Below, one piece after another: positions 62,201 through 64,000 of a stretch of 64,000 bases of DNA. The stretch covers positions 789,642 to 853,641 of the forward strand of contig RPFO01000246.1 in assembly GCA_009746045.1 (NCBI GenBank), in the 5' to 3' direction. The stretch comes from Mesostigma viride. Lineage: Eukaryota > Streptophyta > Mesostigmatophyceae > Mesostigmatales > Mesostigmataceae. Below the pieces are notes generated by a model that saw only the letters and a program-made list of their open reading frames with translations, made no database searches and had not been told where the DNA came from. Within the stretch, counting starts at the first letter, position 1. Each line of letters starts with the position of its first letter. The position numbers and the translations under genes were made by a program.

Positions 62201-64000
62201 TCATCATGGCCCGTCTACGTACATGGATGGCATTTATGTAATTAATGATGAGGATTCAGGCTCCCATGGGTCATCATGGCTTGTCTACGTACCTGGTTGG
62301 CATTTATGTAATTAATGAGGAGGATTCAGGCTCCCATGGTGTCATCATGGCTGGCCTACGTACATGGATGTCTCAGAAAAAATGATGAGGATTCAGGCTC
62401 CCATGGTGTCATCATGGCTGGCCTACGTACATGGATGTCTCATAAAATAAATGATGAGGATTCAGGCTCCCGTGGTGTCATTATGGCCCGTCTACGTGTT
62501 GTTGGCATGTATGAAATTAATGATGAGGATTCAGGCTCCCATAGTGTCATCATGGCTGGCCTACGTACATGGTTGGCATTTATGTATTTAATGATGAGGA
62601 TTCAGGCTCCCATGGTGTCATCATTGCCCGTGTATGTACATGGTTGGCATTTATGTAATTAATGATGAGGATTCAGGCTCCATTGGTGTCATCATGGCCC
62701 GTCTACGTACATGGGTGGCATTTATGTATTTAATGATGAGGATTCAGGCTCCCATGGGTCATCATGGCTTGTCTACGTACCTGGTTGGCATTTATGTAAT
62801 TAATGAGGAGGATTCAGGCTCCCATGGTGTCATCATGGCTGGCCTACGTACATGGATGTCAAAGAAAAAAAATGATGAGGATTCAGGCTCCCATGGTGTC
62901 ATCATGGCTGGCCTACGTATGTACATGGATGTCTCATTAAAAAAATGATGAGGATTCAGGCTCCCATGGTGTCATCATGGCTTGTCTACCTACATTGTTG
63001 GCATGTATGTAATTAATGATGAGGATTCAGGCTCCCATGGTGTCATCATGGCCCGTCTACGTACATGGATGTCAAAGAAAAAAAATGACGAGGATTCAGG
63101 CTCCCATGGTGTCATCATGGCTGGCCTACGTACATGGATGTCAAAGAAAAAAAATGATGAGGATTCAGGCTCCCATGGTGTCATCATGGCTGGCCTACGT
63201 ATGTACATGGATGTCTCATTAAAAAATGATGAGGATTCAGGCTCCCATGGTGTCATCATGGCTTGTCTACCTACATGTTGGCATGTATGTAATTAATGAT
63301 GAGGATTCAGGCTCCCATGGTGTCATCATGGCCCGTCTACGTACATGGATGTCAAAGAAAAAAAATGATGAGGATTCAGGCTCCCATGGTGTCATCATGG
63401 CTGGCCTACGTACATGGATGTCTCATAAAAAAATGATGAGGATTCAGGCTCCCATGGTGTCATCATGGCCCGTCTACGTACATGGTTGGCATTTATGTAA
63501 TTAATGATGAGGATTCAGGCTCCCATGGTGTCATCATGGCTGTCTACGTACATGGTTGGCATTTATGTAATTAATGATGAGGATTCAGGCTCCCATGGTG
63601 TCATCATGGCCCGTCTACGTACATGGATGGCATTTATGTAATTAATGATGAGGATTCAGGCTCCCATGGTGTCATCATGGCCCGTCTACGTACATGGATG
63701 GCATTTATGTAATTAATGATGAGGATTCAGGCTCCCATGGGGTCATCATGGCTTGTCTACGTACCTGGTTGGCATTTATGTAATTAATGAGGAGGATTCA
63801 GGCTCCCATGGTGTCATCATGGCTGGCCTACGTACATGGATGTCAAAGAAAAAAAAATGATGAGGATTCAGGCTCCCATGGTGTCATCATGGCTGGCCTA
63901 CGTATGTACATGGATGTCTCATTAAAAAAATGATGAGGATTCAGGCTCCCATGGTGTCATCATGGCTTGTCTACCTACATTGTTGGCATGTATGTAATTA
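59271..64000 (+). repeat. 70-75-bp satellite, right arm (runs off the window)
   Basis: About 65 units of the same satellite inverted from 59,271 onward with essentially no spacer. Variant strings recur: the shortened unit with TACGTGTTGTTGGC at about 60,307 recurs about 2.19 kb later. The array reaches the window end, so its full length and any terminal structure are unknown. Confidence 0.9.

Overview
The window looks like nuclear DNA of a eukaryote. I infer an alga or other protist, quite possibly of the green lineage, but cannot fix the taxon. Two host genes are split by many GT-AG introns whose phases close exactly: a meiotic recombinase DMC1 (minus strand, 8.9-13.1 kb) and a very large sterol glucosyltransferase gene (plus strand, 23.7-44.1 kb). 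Almost everything else is mobile or satellite DNA, much of it arranged as inverted repeats.

Layout. 1-1.4 kb: no recognised gene. 1.4-7.9 kb: nest of (TAAT)n-flanked MITE-like repeats enclosing three broken copies of a LINE ORF1p-like gene, two on the minus strand and one inverted. 8.9-13.1 kb: dmc1, 11 exons. 13.4-23.2 kb: a 9.76-kb foldback-type element with about 735-bp unique terminal inverted repeats, satellite arms and a perfect 9-bp target duplication; it sits between the divergent dmc1 and glucosyltransferase genes. 23.7-44.1 kb: one 27-exon gene model encoding two successive sterol-glucosyltransferase modules (about 1,798 aa), apparently made by exon-for-exon intragenic duplication; introns of the second half are full of simple repeats and minisatellites. 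45.5-52.9 kb: a DDE-transposase-like gene on the minus strand with a Cys/His-rich region and a BAH-like C-terminus. It is split near its N-terminus by a 3,976-bp CACTA-like element with 46-bp terminal inverted repeats and a 3-bp target duplication; the reading frames on both sides of the insertion agree. 53.0-53.6 kb: repeats carrying a GGCCGGC-type motif upstream of that gene. 55.9-56.3 kb: 30-bp minisatellite. 56.6 kb to the window end: a satellite of roughly 70-75 bp whose orientation flips at 59,270.

The genes do not form one pathway. DMC1 acts in meiotic strand exchange, and the glucosyltransferase is expected to glucosylate membrane sterols. Their ancestral shared upstream region was about 845 bp and is now separated by the foldback element. 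The strongest candidates for something undescribed are the tandem two-module sterol glucosyltransferase with zinc-ribbon-like and VPS13-C-like segments in each half, the satellite-armed foldback element, and the nested insertion in the DDE gene. All boundaries were derived by hand from splice sites and repeats; no database search was possible.
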